A DNA stretch of 64,000 nucleotides from Jiulongibacter sp024742395 (GTDB lineage Bacteria > Bacteroidota > Bacteroidia > Cytophagales > Spirosomataceae): contig OZ252236.1 of assembly GCA_965249455.1 (NCBI GenBank), positions 4,960,001 to 5,024,000 of the forward strand. The letters are read 5' to 3'. Positions 44,831 through 52,962 of the stretch are shown here, in pieces; the first letter of the stretch is position 1, and every line of letters begins with the position of its first letter. Below the pieces are notes generated by a model. That model had not been told where the DNA came from and ran no database searches. It worked only from the letters and a program-made list of their open reading frames with translations. A program made the position numbers and the translations under genes.

Positions 44831-45454
44831 ATGAAAAAGTTAATGATTTTATTTGGAGCAATAACAGTATGCTCATGTACTACAACCTCTACTGTTACTT
44901 CGGCTCAAACCACCACAACGAACGCACCAGTAGGACAAAAAGTAACTTCGAAAACAGTAGCAATACCAGATTATGCACTGGTGACCGAAGAACATGAGGT
45001 GGTAGATTTAGACACAGAAAAGTTTGACAAAACTAAACTTCAAAAACAAGTCAATGAGTTAAAAGAAGACCTTGGAGATATTGGTAACGCTACATTGACA
45101 GACAAAGGCATAGTGATTACCTATGAAAGAGGCGATCTTTTTGGCTTATCAAAATATGTACCTAGTAATAATGCCCAGCAAGACTATATCAAACTGGTTA
45201 AAGCACTGAAGACCTATCAAAACGGCACAGTTATAATTGCAGGAAAAACCGCGGTTTCTGGTACAGACCAAGATGAGAAAGAAGCCATGGAAAGGGCTAA
45301 AAAAGTAGCTCGTTTCTTATCTAAGAAAGATATTGAAGAGAAGAGAATATTACTTGACCCAATGGGTGTTTCATTTCCAAATCAGTCACGAAATCTGAGA
45401 ACATCAAATAAAGATAGAGTTGTGGAGTTTTTGATCATACCTACTCTGCCATAA
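44831..45454 (+). CDS. Lipoprotein with degenerate OmpA-like C-terminal domain
   Basis: 207 aa, lipobox VCSC. The N-terminal 60 residues are Thr-rich and probably unstructured; the C-terminal ~110 show an OmpA-like alpha/beta pattern (GTVIIAGKTAVSG, MERAKKVARFLSKKDI, NKDRVVEFLIIP) in which the usual peptidoglycan-binding Asp and Arg positions are only partly recognisable. It may anchor the outer membrane to peptidoglycan or be a relic fold. It is convergent with the EEP gene and separated from it by only 13 bp. Confidence 0.65.
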   Translation: MKKLMILFGAITVCSCTTTSTVTSAQTTTTNAPVGQKVTSKTVAIPDYALVTEEHEVVDLDTEKFDKTKLQKQVNELKEDLGDIGNATLTDKGIVITYERGDLFGLSKYVPSNNAQQDYIKLVKALKTYQNGTVIIAGKTAVSGTDQDEKEAMERAKKVARFLSKKDIEEKRILLDPMGVSFPNQSRNLRTSNKDRVVEFLIIPTLP

Positions 45455-45467
45455 ATAGAAAGGAAAA

Positions 45468-46550
45468 CTATTCTGTTTCGGGGGAATTGCCATTGGCAAT
45501 TCCCTCTTTTATTTTTTCTTCTGCCCACTCTTCTTCCTCTTCTGTTGCCTCCTCAGGCACTTCTTGTTTATGTTTTTTTGCAGGTGCAAAATCTAAAGAA
45601 ATGAAAATCGGGAAGTGGTCTGAATTAATAGACGGCAGCCGGGCAATACTTCTGAGCTGAAAATGCTCAGAGAAGAACACGTGGTCAAGCGGCCAGCGTA
45701 AAAAAGGAATAAAGGCATTGAAAGTAGAGAAAAAACCTCTTCCTTTTCTGGGATCTAGCAAGCCACTTATCTGTTGGAATAACCGGGTAGTTTTACTCCA
45801 GGCTACGTCATTCAAATCTCCTATAACAAGAGCTGGCTCCTTTTTATCGTTGATGTCTGCTGCGTAAATCAATAACTCGGCATCTCTGTTAACAGAGGTT
45901 TCATTCTCTGTGGGGCTGGGTGGTTTAGGATGCAAACAATAAAGCTTTAAGTTTTGACCTGTGGCAAGTACTAATCTGGCAGTAATGCTGGGCACTTCTT
46001 TCTGAATTTTGTAATGCACCTGTGCCGCTTCTATTTTAAACCTGGAATAAAGATGCATACCGTAGGCATTTTCTAATGGTACTTTTACCGAATATTTGTA
46101 TTCGTCTTCTAGCACCTGCATTGCTTGTTCCCACCACATACCTGTTTCCATGAGTAGGATTACGTCAGGATTTCTTTTCTCAATTAACTTAAGTAAGAGA
46201 TCGGCTCGTCTATTCTTATCTAACACATTGCTTACCAATACGCTCACGTCAGGAGTATCCGTGTTTGGCGGCTCATCGGCCACTTCTTTCCTGGCCAAAG
46301 GAGTATATGGGTATATGCGGATGAGCTGATAAACAGTAGAAAATATTACTAAAACTAAAATGGCTTTATCTATCCAGCTATCGTGAAGCTCATAGAAAAA
46401 GCCAAAAACGGTCCCTACTGCACCTAAATAAAATAGTTGAAGCCGGGGAAAGTCAGTAAAACGAATCATCCAATGAGAAGAACCCACTCTTGTGATCAGA
46501 ACATTGCTAATCACCAAAAATGCACAGATATAATATATAGCTCCAATCAT
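45468..46550 (-). CDS. Membrane-anchored endonuclease/exonuclease/phosphatase-family protein
   Basis: 360 aa: about three N-terminal membrane helices, then an EEP domain (SVLVSNVLDKNR, VILLMETGMWWEQ, VIGDLNDVAWS, WPLDHVFFS, NSDHFPIF) with the metal-binding Glu, Asp-Asn and Asp-His motifs intact. The acidic C-terminus (EEATEEEEEWAEEKI) is low-complexity. Homologues are annotated variously as nucleases or lipid phosphodiesterases; with a membrane anchor, extracytoplasmic action is likely. Confidence 0.88.
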   Translation of the reverse strand: MIGAIYYICAFLVISNVLITRVGSSHWMIRFTDFPRLQLFYLGAVGTVFGFFYELHDSWIDKAILVLVIFSTVYQLIRIYPYTPLARKEVADEPPNTDTPDVSVLVSNVLDKNRRADLLLKLIEKRNPDVILLMETGMWWEQAMQVLEDEYKYSVKVPLENAYGMHLYSRFKIEAAQVHYKIQKEVPSITARLVLATGQNLKLYCLHPKPPSPTENETSVNRDAELLIYAADINDKKEPALVIGDLNDVAWSKTTRLFQQISGLLDPRKGRGFFSTFNAFIPFLRWPLDHVFFSEHFQLRSIARLPSINSDHFPIFISLDFAPAKKHKQEVPEEATEEEEEWAEEKIKEGIANGNSPETE

Positions 46551-46635
46551 GAGGATACAGACGTTAAACTTCTCATCTAAGGTACAAAGGAGCGTGGTTA
46601 AAGCGGAGTGCTACGCATGAAATGACAATTTTTTA

Positions 46636-47631
46636 TTAAAGTTTCTCCAGAAATACAGCCGTCATGTTTACGATCTTATTCATTTGACCTTTCATTTGAT
46701 GGGTAGCACCTGGCAATACATTATACTCAGAGAAAACACCATTGCTTTGTAATCTTGAATGTAAACTACTTCCCTGCTCCTTTTCTACCAGATCATCTTG
46801 AGCTCCATAAAAAAGAATAGTCTGAGGGCAATTACTATTTACGGCATAAATAGGACTGGCATTTCTGTAAGCCTGTGGATTAGAATCAAAATCCTGTCCG
46901 ATGAGAAGTTCTGTTAAGTTTCTGTTTTTATCGTCTATTATTTCGTCATGAATGGTTTTTCTGGTCAGATCTGTCGGTGCTGCCACCGCAGCTACTGCCC
47001 TAATATTTTTATCCGGATTTTTATAGCTATATGTTAAACAGAGGTGCCCTCCGCTACTGTAACCCCACATTACTACTTCATCTCTTAGGTTTAAAGAAGC
47101 TTTTAAACCTTGATGATGAGCAAAGAAAAGATCAAAGTCCTGCATAATATCAGGAAAGGTGGTACCGTCAATTCCTGCCAACCTGTGATTAATATTGAAA
47201 ATCGTAACATTAAGTTTTTGCTTCTTAAACTCTTCTACTACCTCGCTCAAAAAGGATTTATCTAACAAGCTCCAGCCCCCTCCATGAACCAGTACCACTG
47301 ATATCGACTTTTCTTCAGAGTCTTCAGAATTTAGAATAGGCACGTACACATCGTATTTCTGAAACTTATTGCTTCCGTATTTTTGATCCATTTTGGCTTC
47401 ATAGCCCGTTGGGGTAACAGCATTTAGTATAGTCCCAAAATTTTCAGATTGATTATCCTCCTCCTTTTTCTCCTCCTCGTTGCCTTCGTCTTCTTTGGGC
47501 TCCTCAGATGAGGGCTTAGCCTGCTCAGTGGGTTCATCTGCTTCGGGATTCACTTCTTTTACTTCTGTACAGGAAGTCATAGAAGCTAAAATAGTTAAAG
47601 TTAAAAATGGTATAGTCAATAGGTTCTTCAT
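46636..47631 (-). CDS. Alpha/beta hydrolase lipoprotein (BD-FAE/carboxylesterase-like)
   Basis: 331 aa, lipobox SMTSC, then an acidic linker rich in Glu and Asp (EEPKEDEGNEEEKKEED) and a hydrolase domain with VVLVHGGGW, elbow GYSSGGHLCL, AQDDLV and the last His in GATHQM. Likely an esterase at the outer membrane. A GG-N10-TA motif lies 44 bp upstream and two TTTCCACA repeats lie ~100 bp upstream, so it may belong to the rpoN-linked regulon. Confidence 0.85.
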   Translation of the reverse strand: MKNLLTIPFLTLTILASMTSCTEVKEVNPEADEPTEQAKPSSEEPKEDEGNEEEKKEEDNQSENFGTILNAVTPTGYEAKMDQKYGSNKFQKYDVYVPILNSEDSEEKSISVVLVHGGGWSLLDKSFLSEVVEEFKKQKLNVTIFNINHRLAGIDGTTFPDIMQDFDLFFAHHQGLKASLNLRDEVVMWGYSSGGHLCLTYSYKNPDKNIRAVAAVAAPTDLTRKTIHDEIIDDKNRNLTELLIGQDFDSNPQAYRNASPIYAVNSNCPQTILFYGAQDDLVEKEQGSSLHSRLQSNGVFSEYNVLPGATHQMKGQMNKIVNMTAVFLEKL

Positions 47632-47661
47632 AATTGAAATAATATGTAATACATTGATTAT

Positions 47662-47675
47662 TAAATATTTATTCC
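47662..47675 (-). promoter_or_regulatory. GG-N10-TA promoter-like motif (hydrolase 47631)
   Basis: AAA-GGAAT-AAATA-TTTA; GG 44 bp before the ATG. TTTCCACA copies at 47727 and 47746 (19-bp pitch) lie further upstream. Confidence 0.45.
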
Positions 47676-47775
47676 TTTAATCTACGCTTGACAATGGTGT
47701 GGATTAAAAGCTGAGCTGTACGGTAATTTCCACACTTTAATTAAGTTTCCACAGTTTAAGCCAGAGCAAAGCCAT

Positions 47776-47806
47776 AAAAAAAAGGAGGATTAAAATCCTC
47801 CTTTAA
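47776..47806 (-). terminator. Terminator of the glycine-zipper lipoprotein gene
   Basis: On the minus strand AAAGGAGGATT pairs with AATCCTCCTTT, followed by eight Ts, ~20 bp after the stop of the gene ending at 47827. Confidence 0.85.
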
Positions 47807-47826
47807 AGTCATATGAATTAAGCGGC

Positions 47827-48219
47827 TTACTGTTTCTTCTTTTTATCAATTATACTACCGGTAACGGCACCGGCACCGGCACCTATTACACCGCCGAGAA
47901 CAGCTCCCTTTACCGGCTTTTTAGCAATCACTGCTCCTGATGCCGCTCCGGCTCCTGCTCCTATAAGAGCTCCTTTGGTGGCAGCAGACATTTTCTTTTT
48001 TTCAGGTCCGTACGCTACAGGCTCGCTGGGTTCATAGTTTGGACTTTCGAAATCTATGTCACTTTGAGGCTGAGCTACATTGACAGATTGCATTGCATTT
48101 CTCTGAGCTTCAAGAGCTCTGAGTTTTTCTAATTCGGCTTGGTCACTTGTTTTCAAATTGCATGAAAATGTGGCAATTGATAAGATTCCCAAGGCCGTTG
48201 ATTTTATTAGCTTTTTCAT
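47827..48219 (-). CDS. Glycine-zipper lipoprotein
   Basis: 130 aa from the ATG at 48219 (MKKLIKSTALG), which gives a normal lipoprotein signal with lipobox TFSC; the frame extends 7 codons further but without a better signal. The C-terminal half has two Gly-zipper helices (GALIGAGAGAASGAVI; GAVLGGVIGAGAGAVTG) ending KKKKQ, as in outer-membrane stress lipoproteins and the N-terminus of the OmpA protein at 50528. Middle residues are Gln/Ser/Pro-rich linker. Confidence 0.8.
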   Translation of the reverse strand: MKKLIKSTALGILSIATFSCNLKTSDQAELEKLRALEAQRNAMQSVNVAQPQSDIDFESPNYEPSEPVAYGPEKKKMSAATKGALIGAGAGAASGAVIAKKPVKGAVLGGVIGAGAGAVTGSIIDKKKKQ

Positions 48220-48249
48220 AATTAAAACATATTGTTTCACAGCTATTCT

Positions 48250-48263
48250 TAAACTTTAATTCC
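48250..48263 (-). promoter_or_regulatory. GG-N10-TA promoter-like motif (glycine-zipper gene)
   Basis: AGT-GGAAT-TAAAG-TTTA; GG 44 bp from the ATG at 48219. A TGTAGAA half-site lies ~30 bp further upstream (48295). Confidence 0.45.
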
Positions 48264-48341
48264 ACTAGTTTTTTGCCTCAATACTGATGAAAACTGTAGA
48301 ATATTGCCCCTTTCAGGGGATTATTGGGGCGATCCTGAATT

Positions 48342-48370
48342 AAAAAAGAGGTCAAAAAAATTGACCTCTT
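48342..48370 (-). terminator. Terminator of the OmpA-OMP-Dps-DUF1328 operon
   Basis: AAGAGGTCAA / TTGACCTCTT stem with a 5-nt A loop; on the minus strand a run of Ts follows. It lies 27 bp after the DUF1328 stop. Confidence 0.85.
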
Positions 48371-48396
48371 AAGAATTGAAAATATGTGTACTTCTT

Positions 48397-48579
48397 CTAA
48401 TCGAGTAAATCCCGATTTTTCCCTCTTAACCTTCCCGTGATTAAAGAAACCACGAACAGAATTATAAATAAGAAGAAAAGAATTTTTGCTATTTCAGCAG
48501 CTCCAGCTGCTAAGCCTCCAAAACCTAAAACACCGGCTATTAAGGCTATTACTAAGAATGATATTGACCATCGTAACAT
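48397..48579 (-). CDS. DUF1328 (YtjA-type) small membrane protein
   Basis: 60 aa with two hydrophobic helices: MLRWSISFLVIALIAGVLGF, GGLAAGAAEIAKILFF and FVVSLITGR match the DUF1328 family. Function not established; homologues are commonly stress-induced. Last gene of a four-gene operon with Dps and OmpA-type genes, ending at a clear terminator. Confidence 0.92.
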   Translation of the reverse strand: MLRWSISFLVIALIAGVLGFGGLAAGAAEIAKILFFLFIILFVVSLITGRLRGKNRDLLD

Positions 48580-48624
48580 GATTGTATTATTTTAAAGTGA
48601 AATCAGGAAAACCAATTCCTGTAA

Positions 48625-49101
48625 TTATTTTTTTGAAATATATGCTCTGAGCATCCAGGCCGCTTCTTCATAAGATCTGATTAGACCTACCATGAAGTCT
48701 TCTGTACCATAATCTTTATTATCTGCTGCTACTTCTACGTTGTCGCGTATCCATCTGATAATGGTTTCGTAATCATTTAGAAGTGATTTCAGGATTTTAT
48801 GAGCATCGTGATAGGGCTCTTTGGTTTCTTTAAGATTGGTAAAATCAAGAAACTCCTGACATGAGCCCATTGGAGATTTTCCAATTTTCCTGATTCTTTC
48901 TGCTGTAGCATCAATATGAGCTTCCAGTTCTGTGTAGAGCTTTTCGATAAACTCATGTAGTTCTAAAAACGAACTACCCTCTACATTCCAGTGATAATTT
49001 CTTTCTTTAATGTAAAGTATATGCTGATCGGCAAGAAGTATGTTCAGTGCGTCAGATATTTCTGTTTTGTGTTTTTTTTCTATACCTATTTGAGCTTCCA
49101 T
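48625..49101 (-). CDS. dps: Dps-family DNA-protecting ferritin-like protein
   Basis: 158 aa. Forms dodecamers that bind DNA and oxidise Fe(II) with peroxide. Ferroxidase ligands are visible as NYHWNVEG, LHEFIEKLYTELEAHIDATAERI (split over two helices). The N-terminus lacks a long basic tail, so DNA binding may be weak. Located between an outer-membrane protein and DUF1328 in an apparent stress operon. Confidence 0.94.
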   Translation of the reverse strand: MEAQIGIEKKHKTEISDALNILLADQHILYIKERNYHWNVEGSSFLELHEFIEKLYTELEAHIDATAERIRKIGKSPMGSCQEFLDFTNLKETKEPYHDAHKILKSLLNDYETIIRWIRDNVEVAADNKDYGTEDFMVGLIRSYEEAAWMLRAYISKK

Positions 49102-49174
49102 AATTTATGTTTTGTGTTAACTTTTATCTTTTTAAAATTTTAGTTATCAATTAATTAAAAGGCATAAACAAGAG

Positions 49175-49792
49175 TTAAAAAGCATAACCAAGAGTTAAGA
49201 ACCATAGGTTACCTTTTCCTGCAAACTGATCTCTTGTTTGATCGTTATCGTAGTCGATATTGAATACATCATTGATGTTTCCTTCGTATCTCATATCTAA
49301 CCTGAATTTGCTTATATCAAAACCTACTCCTAACTGATATCCCAGAATAGCTTTTCTGAAACCTTCTTCTTTTTCGGTAAGACCAATGTTCTGAAAGAAC
49401 GTTTCGTCTTCATTGATAAGGAATGTAGCTACCGGACCTGCCTGAATTCTTACTACATCGCCTGCCTTCACTCCCACTAAAACGGGCACATCGAAATAGG
49501 TTTGTTTAAAATCTCTTTCTCCACCTAGCAAACCTGTGGTTGTACCTCCTTTTTGAGATATGATAAACTCAGGTTGCAGGAATACTTTGTTACCAAATCT
49601 GGTGTAAAGCCCCCCGGTAAAGCCTGTGGTACGCGTTTCTCCCGAGTCCCAGAAACCGCCGTCGCTACCGCTACCATCTCCTCTTACCTGAGAGAGGTTT
49701 ACCCCGGCTCTGGCACCAATTTCAAAACCCTGGGCCATTGCTCCTGTTCCTGCTAAACCCACTACTGTTAGAATTGCTATTAACTTTTTCAT
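49175..49792 (-). CDS. Outer-membrane beta-barrel protein (OMP_b-brl-like)
   Basis: 205 aa, signal peptide ending AMAQ, then an eight-strand-type barrel with alternating residues (GFEIGARAGVNLSQV, TTGFTGGLYTRFG, FRLDMRYEGNINDVF) and a terminal aromatic strand LWFLTLGYAF. Typical porin-like PorT/OmpX-size protein of Bacteroidota; ligand unknown. 31 bp after the OmpA gene, same operon. Confidence 0.88.
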   Translation of the reverse strand: MKKLIAILTVVGLAGTGAMAQGFEIGARAGVNLSQVRGDGSGSDGGFWDSGETRTTGFTGGLYTRFGNKVFLQPEFIISQKGGTTTGLLGGERDFKQTYFDVPVLVGVKAGDVVRIQAGPVATFLINEDETFFQNIGLTEKEEGFRKAILGYQLGVGFDISKFRLDMRYEGNINDVFNIDYDNDQTRDQFAGKGNLWFLTLGYAF

Positions 49793-49823
49793 TTGTATCT
49801 GTTTTTGTGATTTGTTGGTTTAA

Positions 49824-50528
49824 TTATTTATTCAAAGCCATATTTTTTGCTTCTGACTTTGCATCTTTCTTTAAGTTGTCGTCAGCTACAATGGCCAGTT
49901 CTACTCTTCTGTTTTTATCCTGACCAGTCTCTGTTGAATTGTCATATTCGGGAGCAGTTTCTCCATAACCTATCGACAGTAACCTTGATCTTTTCACGCC
50001 ATTGGCCATTAAATAGTCACTGACTGCATTTGCTCTTTTTTCCGATAACTTCTGGTTATACTCCTCAGAGCCTACATTATCAGTATGACCGGCAATCAAG
50101 ATTTCTGTCTTGTCATATTCTGAAAGAGTAGAGGCCAGTTTATCAAGGTTGGCTTTAGTAGCTGCAGACAAAGCGTAGGAGTCAAAACCAAAAAGTATTC
50201 CTGAACCCATGGTTACTTTAATACCTTCTTCAATTCTCTCAACCTCCGCCATACCGGCCAGGTCATCCTCTAAATCTTTGGCTTGTTTGTCCATATATTT
50301 ACCAATGACTGCACCAGCTACCCCACCTACCGCAGATCCTACAATTGCATAAACTGCCGGATTCTTAGACTTAGATCCAATAGCAGCACCAGCGGCGGCA
50401 CCGGTACCTACACCAATAATGGCACCTTTCTGCTCACGGGTTAGTTTCTTCAAACTTGAGCATCCTCCTAAAACCATTGTAAGAGACAGTCCTAATGCGA
50501 TGAGTTTATTTGTTTTAAGCTTTTTCAT
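49824..50528 (-). CDS. OmpA-family lipoprotein with glycine zipper (YiaD-like)
   Basis: 234 aa, lipobox LGGC. Residues ~35-85 are Gly-zipper membrane segments (GAIIGVGTGAAAGAAIG; GSAVGGVAGAVIGKYMD) and ~110-215 the OmpA domain with the peptidoglycan-binding pattern ILIAGHTDNVGSEEYNQKLS and NRRVELAI. Ties outer membrane to cell wall. First gene of the four-gene operon ending with DUF1328; a GG-N10-TA motif is 42 bp upstream. Confidence 0.93.
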   Translation of the reverse strand: MKKLKTNKLIALGLSLTMVLGGCSSLKKLTREQKGAIIGVGTGAAAGAAIGSKSKNPAVYAIVGSAVGGVAGAVIGKYMDKQAKDLEDDLAGMAEVERIEEGIKVTMGSGILFGFDSYALSAATKANLDKLASTLSEYDKTEILIAGHTDNVGSEEYNQKLSEKRANAVSDYLMANGVKRSRLLSIGYGETAPEYDNSTETGQDKNRRVELAIVADDNLKKDAKSEAKNMALNK

Positions 50529-50556
50529 AAATGTTGTAATGTTTGATTATGCCTGT

Positions 50557-50570
50557 TAAATAATGACTCC
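50557..50570 (-). promoter_or_regulatory. GG-N10-TA promoter-like motif (OmpA operon)
   Basis: TGT-GGAGT-CATTA-TTTA; GG 42 bp before the ATG at 50528. Differs from the others at one base of GGAAY. Confidence 0.45.
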
Positions 50571-50648
50571 ACAAACACACCAAAACTCATAACTTCCTAT
50601 TTATAAACTACTTAATAATTAAATAGCAATTTCAGATATGTTGTTTAA

Positions 50649-50660
50649 ATTCCACACAAT
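50649..50660. promoter_or_regulatory. Exact ATTCCACACAAT half-site between OmpA operon and YtxH gene
   Basis: Identical to the consensus arm of the 26-bp palindrome at 54351-54376; placed between two divergent stress genes, as an upstream activator site would be. Confidence 0.5.
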
Positions 50661-50760
50661 CTCATTTTTCGACATTCCCTCTACACTTTTCACCACACAT
50701 ATTCAGGTGGGTTCAAAACCACAGGAATGATATTTTTATCATTGACGAAAAGAAAATTTT

Positions 50761-50943
50761 ATGAAAAACAGCAAATCAACACTTTATCTAGCCGCCGGAC
50801 TTTCGGGTTTTATTGCGGCCATTTTATACTCACCGAACAAAGGCTCTATTAATCGCCTTAAAGCGAAGAAAGGATTAAACCGCCTGGCGAAAAAAGCACT
50901 AGCTGAAGTGGAAAGTGCACAAGAGGCCTTACTGGCTGAGTAA
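50761..50943 (+). CDS. Small YtxH-like protein
   Basis: 60 aa: one hydrophobic helix (LYLAAGLSGFIAAILYSPNKG) with the YtxH-type SPNKG turn followed by a basic amphipathic helix (RLKAKKGLNRLAKKAL). Family members are small stress-induced membrane proteins. Upstream GGAAT (50724) is a near match to the motif family, with the TA one base further out (GG-N11-TA). A terminator follows directly. Confidence 0.72.
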   Translation: MKNSKSTLYLAAGLSGFIAAILYSPNKGSINRLKAKKGLNRLAKKALAEVESAQEALLAE

Positions 50944-50954
50944 TCAAAAAGAAA

Positions 50955-50984
50955 AAAGGGCAGACTCATCAGAGCCTGCCCTTT
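50955..50984. terminator. Bidirectional terminator
   Basis: AAAAGGGCAG paired with CTGCCCTTT around a loop of ~11 nt, between convergent genes ending at 50943 and 51005. Confidence 0.8.
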
Positions 50985-51004
50985 AAAATGTTTCAATACG
51001 AAAA

Positions 51005-51469
51005 CTATTTAGCCTCTTCCAGATTTTCCAACTTCTCCAGAAGTGCATTGGCTTTTTTGAATTCTACCAAATGCGATCTAAGAGTTTCCTGAATTTTGGC
51101 ATCAAAAAATTCTGTATCCTCCAGAGCTTGTTCGTATGCCCCTATAATAACATCATCACCAAAATTACAGCTCTCAATCAGAGCCTTTCTGTCTCTCTTC
51201 ACAAGGGAGGTTTTTATATCTATCCATGCTTGATGCATTTTAGCTAACCATGAATTTTCAAACTCCGCCGGTTCTTCAGAGTACTTAATTAAAAAGGCAT
51301 CAAGCTCTACTTTGAATCGCATACTCTGATCAGCCATTTCTTTAAAAAATCTGATCAGGTCTACATCTGCTGTATCGGCATCATCTATACACTTCAGATA
51401 ACCTTGGTTTCTGTCAATCAGCAATTCAGATAAACTTACTAGTGTTCTTAAATTTTTTACTTTTTCCAT
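51005..51469 (-). CDS. DUF2383 four-helix-bundle protein (PA2169-like)
   Basis: 154 aa, all helical, ferritin-like in pattern (LVSLSELLIDRNQGYLKC; IESCNFGDDVIIGAYEQAL). The GYLKCxDDA and CxFGDDxxIxAYEQAL blocks are typical of DUF2383. Function unknown; homologues accumulate in stress. Convergent with the YtxH gene. Upstream GGAAT at 51509 is a near match to the promoter-like motif (GG-N11-TA). Confidence 0.85.
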   Translation of the reverse strand: MEKVKNLRTLVSLSELLIDRNQGYLKCIDDADTADVDLIRFFKEMADQSMRFKVELDAFLIKYSEEPAEFENSWLAKMHQAWIDIKTSLVKRDRKALIESCNFGDDVIIGAYEQALEDTEFFDAKIQETLRSHLVEFKKANALLEKLENLEEAK

Positions 51470-51649
51470 AATTTGATTTGTTTTCTCATTCGGTTAAAAA
51501 AAGCATTCCTGCCCTTGCTGCTTGAAAGTAGATATATAATGTATAGCTATTCTAAAGACCTAAAAAGCTACATGATGAATGGCTATCCAAATACCCACCT
51601 GTGCAGTATATTCCACACTAAATGGGCAAACACCGCTCTCTTATGTACC

Positions 51650-51663
51650 GGAATCAATATTTA
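51650..51663 (+). promoter_or_regulatory. GG-N10-TA promoter-like motif (YtxH 51709)
   Basis: ACC-GGAAT-CAATA-TTTA; GG 59 bp before the ATG. ATTCCACAC half-site 39 bp further upstream (51610). Confidence 0.45.
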
Positions 51664-51708
51664 AGGATTCAATGTGAAAATTATTCACAATTAAAAACAC
51701 AAATTATC

Positions 51709-51984
51709 ATGAGCACAGTAGCTAAAACAATAACAGGTATAGTAGCAGCGGCAGCAGTAGGAGCCGCCGTTGGGATCGCATTTGCACCCGATAAAGGATC
51801 TAAAACAAGAAAGAAAGTAAAGAAAAAGCTTTCTGATGCAGGCACAGACGTTTCGCACTATGTGGCCTCAGCCAAAGACACTACAGTGGCTAAGGCTGGC
51901 GAAGTTATAGATCAAGGAAAAAAAGAAATCAACAAAATAGTAGACACTGTAAAGTCTAAAACCAATAAGATCAAAGTAGCTTAA
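51709..51984 (+). CDS. YtxH-family stress protein
   Basis: 91 aa from the ATG at 51709 (MSTVAKTITGIVAAAA), which gives the normal family N-terminus; the longer frame upstream would start in the promoter region. One Gly/Ala-rich helix then FAPDKGSKTRKKVKKKL, the YtxH signature, and a helical Lys-rich tail. Likely head of an operon with the holin-like and 168-aa genes; a weak hairpin (about 52002-52036) lies in the gap. Confidence 0.88.
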   Translation: MSTVAKTITGIVAAAAVGAAVGIAFAPDKGSKTRKKVKKKLSDAGTDVSHYVASAKDTTVAKAGEVIDQGKKEINKIVDTVKSKTNKIKVA

Positions 51985-52075
51985 AAGCGAAGTGCCTGAT
52001 AAATAGGAGGAGGTCAATTGGCCTTCTTCTATTGCTTTAGGCTCACCATTTTTTAAAGATTAAAATTTATCCCTC

Positions 52076-52453
52076 ATGAATTCTCAAGAGTACTACGATA
52101 TAGAAGATGCAAGCCTTAAGGAAAATATACAACGCTATATAGGTTTGCAGAAAGATCTATTCTTCATGAAAACTGCAGATAAGGTGTCAGGGCTTTTAGC
52201 TCAAACTGCCGTTACGATGGCGTATGTACTATTTGCGGTAATGGCAGTGGTGTTTCTATCGGTAGCCCTGGCCAATGTTTTAAATGCATGGTGGCAGAGC
52301 AATACTTTGGGATATGTGACAGTAGCCATTCTTTATACCATTGTATCAATAGTTCTTTATTCTAAGGGGAAAACAATCTTTCGCGATTTCATCGCTTTTG
52401 AAATTCTAAACATTCTTTTTGACGAAGAGGAAAAACAAGCACATCAATCATGA
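52076..52453 (+). CDS. Holin-superfamily (DUF1469-like) membrane protein
   Basis: 125 aa; an N-terminal amphipathic helix (LKENIQRYIGLQKDLFFMKTADK) precedes two membrane helices (VLFAVMAVVFLSVALANVL; YVTVAILYTIVSIVLY), the arrangement of phage-holin-family/YqjE-like membrane proteins. These non-phage members occur beside YtxH genes. Its stop overlaps the next ATG (ATGA). Confidence 0.78.
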   Translation: MNSQEYYDIEDASLKENIQRYIGLQKDLFFMKTADKVSGLLAQTAVTMAYVLFAVMAVVFLSVALANVLNAWWQSNTLGYVTVAILYTIVSIVLYSKGKTIFRDFIAFEILNILFDEEEKQAHQS

Positions 52454-52956
52454 AAACTTTCAATAATTATCAGGATTATCAGACAAGAAAGTCTGAACTT
52501 CAGGAGCGAATTCTTGAATCAGAAATGTATTTGCAGAATGTAAAAGAAGAAATTAAAGAGGACTTGAACCCTTTCATGGCCATTCGAAATTTTATCTCCA
52601 ATGCCAAGCCTACCTCTAAGAAAATAGGCAGTCATCTTCTTGTAAATAAACTTTTGCCGAAATCTGCAGGTCCCCTGGTACACACCATAGCACCATTAAT
52701 TACCAATGGGGTGATTAATCAACTCTCACAGCCTCAAAACAAATACAATATGCTGGAGGGCTTGAAAGGTTTTCTTAACAGAGTCATTCAGGTTTCTGAA
52801 TTAAGTCTAAGAGAGGAGGCTTTTTTACAAGCGGCAGAGCTTGAAAATCAAATTGAAGAAGAAATTTCTAAGGTTAAGGAGCCGTACAGTACAGAAATAG
52901 AGAAAAAAGTTACCTCAAAACCTATCCAGGAAATTAACCAGGTAGATTGGTATTAG
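52450..52956 (+). CDS. Hypothetical helical protein of the YtxH-holin operon
   Basis: 168 aa, soluble, with a charged N-terminal helix (RKSELQERILESEMYLQNVKEE), a central region with conserved-looking GSHLLVNKLLPKSAGPLVHT, and a helical C-terminus. It is translationally coupled to the holin-like gene by ATGA. This position after YtxH and a holin-family protein recurs in Bacteroidota from memory, but no function is known. It ends 6 bp from the convergent kinase gene with no terminator between. Confidence 0.6.
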   Translation: MKTFNNYQDYQTRKSELQERILESEMYLQNVKEEIKEDLNPFMAIRNFISNAKPTSKKIGSHLLVNKLLPKSAGPLVHTIAPLITNGVINQLSQPQNKYNMLEGLKGFLNRVIQVSELSLREEAFLQAAELENQIEEEISKVKEPYSTEIEKKVTSKPIQEINQVDWY

Positions 52957-52962
52957 TAAGAG

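Noticed and set aside
51473..51664. 63-codon frame upstream of the YtxH gene
   Set aside because: No signal or family, and it covers the TTCCACAC and GG-N10-TA sites, so it is more likely promoter DNA.
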